64,000 bases of DNA from CAYRAV01 sp964422365. GTDB taxonomy: Bacteria > Bacillota > Clostridia > Lachnospirales > Lachnospiraceae. Below, piece by piece: positions 63,253 through 64,000 of the stretch (its first letter is position 1; each line of letters starts with the position of its first letter). The notes beneath the pieces were generated by a model, which saw nothing but the letters and a program-made list of their open reading frames with translations, had not been told where the DNA came from and ran no database searches. Made by a program: the position numbers and the translations under genes. The DNA lies in contig CAYRAV010000001.1 in the NCBI GenBank assembly GCA_964422365.1, forward strand, positions 62,001 through 126,000, read 5' to 3'.

Positions 63253-63281
63253 ATTGTACACCATTTTTTTATTTTTTGCAA
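63253..63281 (-). promoter_or_regulatory. Promoter of tRNA-Glu
   Basis: TTGCAA (63276-63281) and TACAAT (63253-63258), minus strand, are separated by 17 bp. The start site would be near 63246, about 26 nt upstream of the tRNA. Confidence 0.75.
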
Positions 63282-63392
63282 GCACTTTTTTATATTTTTT
63301 ATTTTTTCATTAGAAATACTGCGGTTTTTTCACATTTTTTTCAAATTTTGCACATAGTTATGTCACATTTTGCTTATATACTATACTCATAA

Positions 63393-63476
63393 ATGAACCA
63401 CAGATAAATGATGCTTCATAATACCGCCGCAAGTATGTGTGCATCAGCGGTTCATCAAAGTCAATATATTGACTTT
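63393..63476. ncRNA. Candidate structured RNA with nested stems
   Basis: ATGAACC (63393-63399)/GGTTCAT (63449-63455), GATGC (63410-63414)/GCATC (63441-63445) and ATAC/GTAT (63421-63424, 63433-63436) nest. They are followed by the perfect palindrome AAAGTCAATATATTGACTTT (63457-63476). It lies in a 358-bp gap between tRNA-Glu and a small gene. No Rfam family was recognised and the strand is uncertain; the T-run after 63480 favours plus. Confidence 0.35.
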
Positions 63477-63510
63477 TCATTATTTTTTTCTCATTTTACT
63501 CCATCCTTTT

Positions 63511-63542
63511 AAAAAGCAGGGCGTTCGATGCCTTGCTTTTTT
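63511..63542. terminator. Bidirectional intrinsic terminator
   Basis: AAAAAGCAGGGC (63511-63522) and GCCTTGCTTTTTT (63530-63542) form a GC-rich stem flanked by A- and T-tracts. It ends the small gene at 63579 on the minus strand and could end any plus-strand transcript from the structured region. Confidence 0.82.
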
Positions 63543-63578
63543 AATTATTTTCATACTCAGCTTAAACGCTCTTCTTTT

Positions 63579-63887
63579 TTAACCATTTTCATACCCCATC
63601 TTAAGAAGCTCTTGTATTTCTTTTCTTTCCGTTCCTCTGATATTATATAATTCAATTAATCTTTTTAAATTTTCTTCCTGATATGTTACAGGATGATATC
63701 GTTTTAACCTTTCCTTTACCATATCTCCTGCCTCTTTTAATGTCACACATTCCATATCAAAGACCAGTTTCATCTTATCTGCCATATATCCAACTGCATA
63801 AGCATATTCTAAATCCGATTGTAGTATTCCTGTAAAATTCTCAAAGTTCATTTTTATTTCTACTGCCTGTTTTACAAGTTGTACCAT
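63579..63887 (-). CDS. Small hypothetical protein
   Basis: The 102-residue protein starts MVQLVKQAVEIKMNFENF, is soluble, mostly helical and charged, with two Cys/Met-rich phrases and a C-terminal KRLIELYNIRGTERKEIQELLKMGYENG. I do not recognise a family. AAAGGA lies 8 nt before the ATG, which supports translation. It stands alone between a strong terminator and the window end. Confidence 0.6.
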   Translation of the reverse strand: MVQLVKQAVEIKMNFENFTGILQSDLEYAYAVGYMADKMKLVFDMECVTLKEAGDMVKERLKRYHPVTYQEENLKRLIELYNIRGTERKEIQELLKMGYENG

Positions 63888-64000
63888 TTTAATGTTCCTT
63901 TCTTTTCCATCCCTGCATTATTTGAAAAACTGCCTCTATTTATTTTACAACACTTCTATAAAAAAGTAAATTTTTTACGCATAATTTTCCCCCTCTCTCA

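Overview
This window comes from a low-GC, Gram-positive anaerobe of the Clostridia, most probably a Lachnospiraceae member. The basis is the AT-rich composition and Shine-Dalgarno sites, the gene families typical of that group (DUF5688, DUF815, the NfnAB transhydrogenase, RemA, a SpoVB-like flippase), and the Firmicutes order rimP-nusA-ylxR-ylxQ-infB. The genus cannot be fixed from sequence reading alone. Nearly all genes lie on the minus strand; only rqcH, a PHP phosphatase gene and a tRNA-Arg are on the plus strand.

Layout. 1-8.3 kb: the start of a DUF815 ATPase, an isolated trpD, two tandem signal peptidases, the yicC-remA-gmk-rpoZ operon, and divergent rqcH plus a histidinol-phosphatase-type gene. 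8.4-12 kb: iscR-nifS-iscU-mnmA, an Fe-S and tRNA-thiolation unit with a clear sigma-A promoter and a repeated candidate IscR operator. 12-26 kb: accessory and housekeeping genes (spoVB-like, a diguanylate cyclase, acetyl-type metA, ligA, rluF, an extracellular protein, tRNA-Arg, D-lactate dehydrogenase family, DUF5688, a membrane protein, a GGDEF-EAL protein). 26-28.3 kb: nfnA-nfnB. 28.5-47.4 kb: a type IV pilus locus (pilB-pilT-pilC-pilA-pilD-pilMN-pilO, four minor prepilins, a CYTH protein and a 1477-residue DUF5057 protein carrying a starch-binding-type module). 47.7-62.7 kb: a flavin mutase-like gene and a GT39-type glycosyltransferase behind pnp, then rpsO, ribF, truB, nrnA, rbfA, infB, ylxQ, ylxR, nusA and rimP. 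63 kb: tRNA-Glu and a small unknown gene.

The most striking content is the pilus locus. Its export motor PilB carries two tandem MshEN-type motifs expected to bind cyclic di-GMP, and a cyclic-di-GMP synthase and a phosphodiesterase lie elsewhere in the window. PilM and PilN are fused in one frame. The minor pilins match the H/I/J/K tip set, with a giant K-type pilin lacking Glu5. The last gene encodes a membrane-anchored protein with a predicted carbohydrate-binding module, which suggests a polysaccharide-contacting pilus tip.

Intergenic spaces are colonised by at least three families of small inverted-repeat elements. Family A has TAGAGCGTGTCTGAAAATT ends (8 sites). Family B has GTAACARTTCAGCCATGC ends (about 11 sites). 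Family C is a single 156-bp element. One family-A end supplies the last codons of rluF, and another separates the rimP promoter and leader hairpin from the gene. A long 80-nt hairpin at the predicted 5' end of pnp mRNA looks like an autoregulatory leader.
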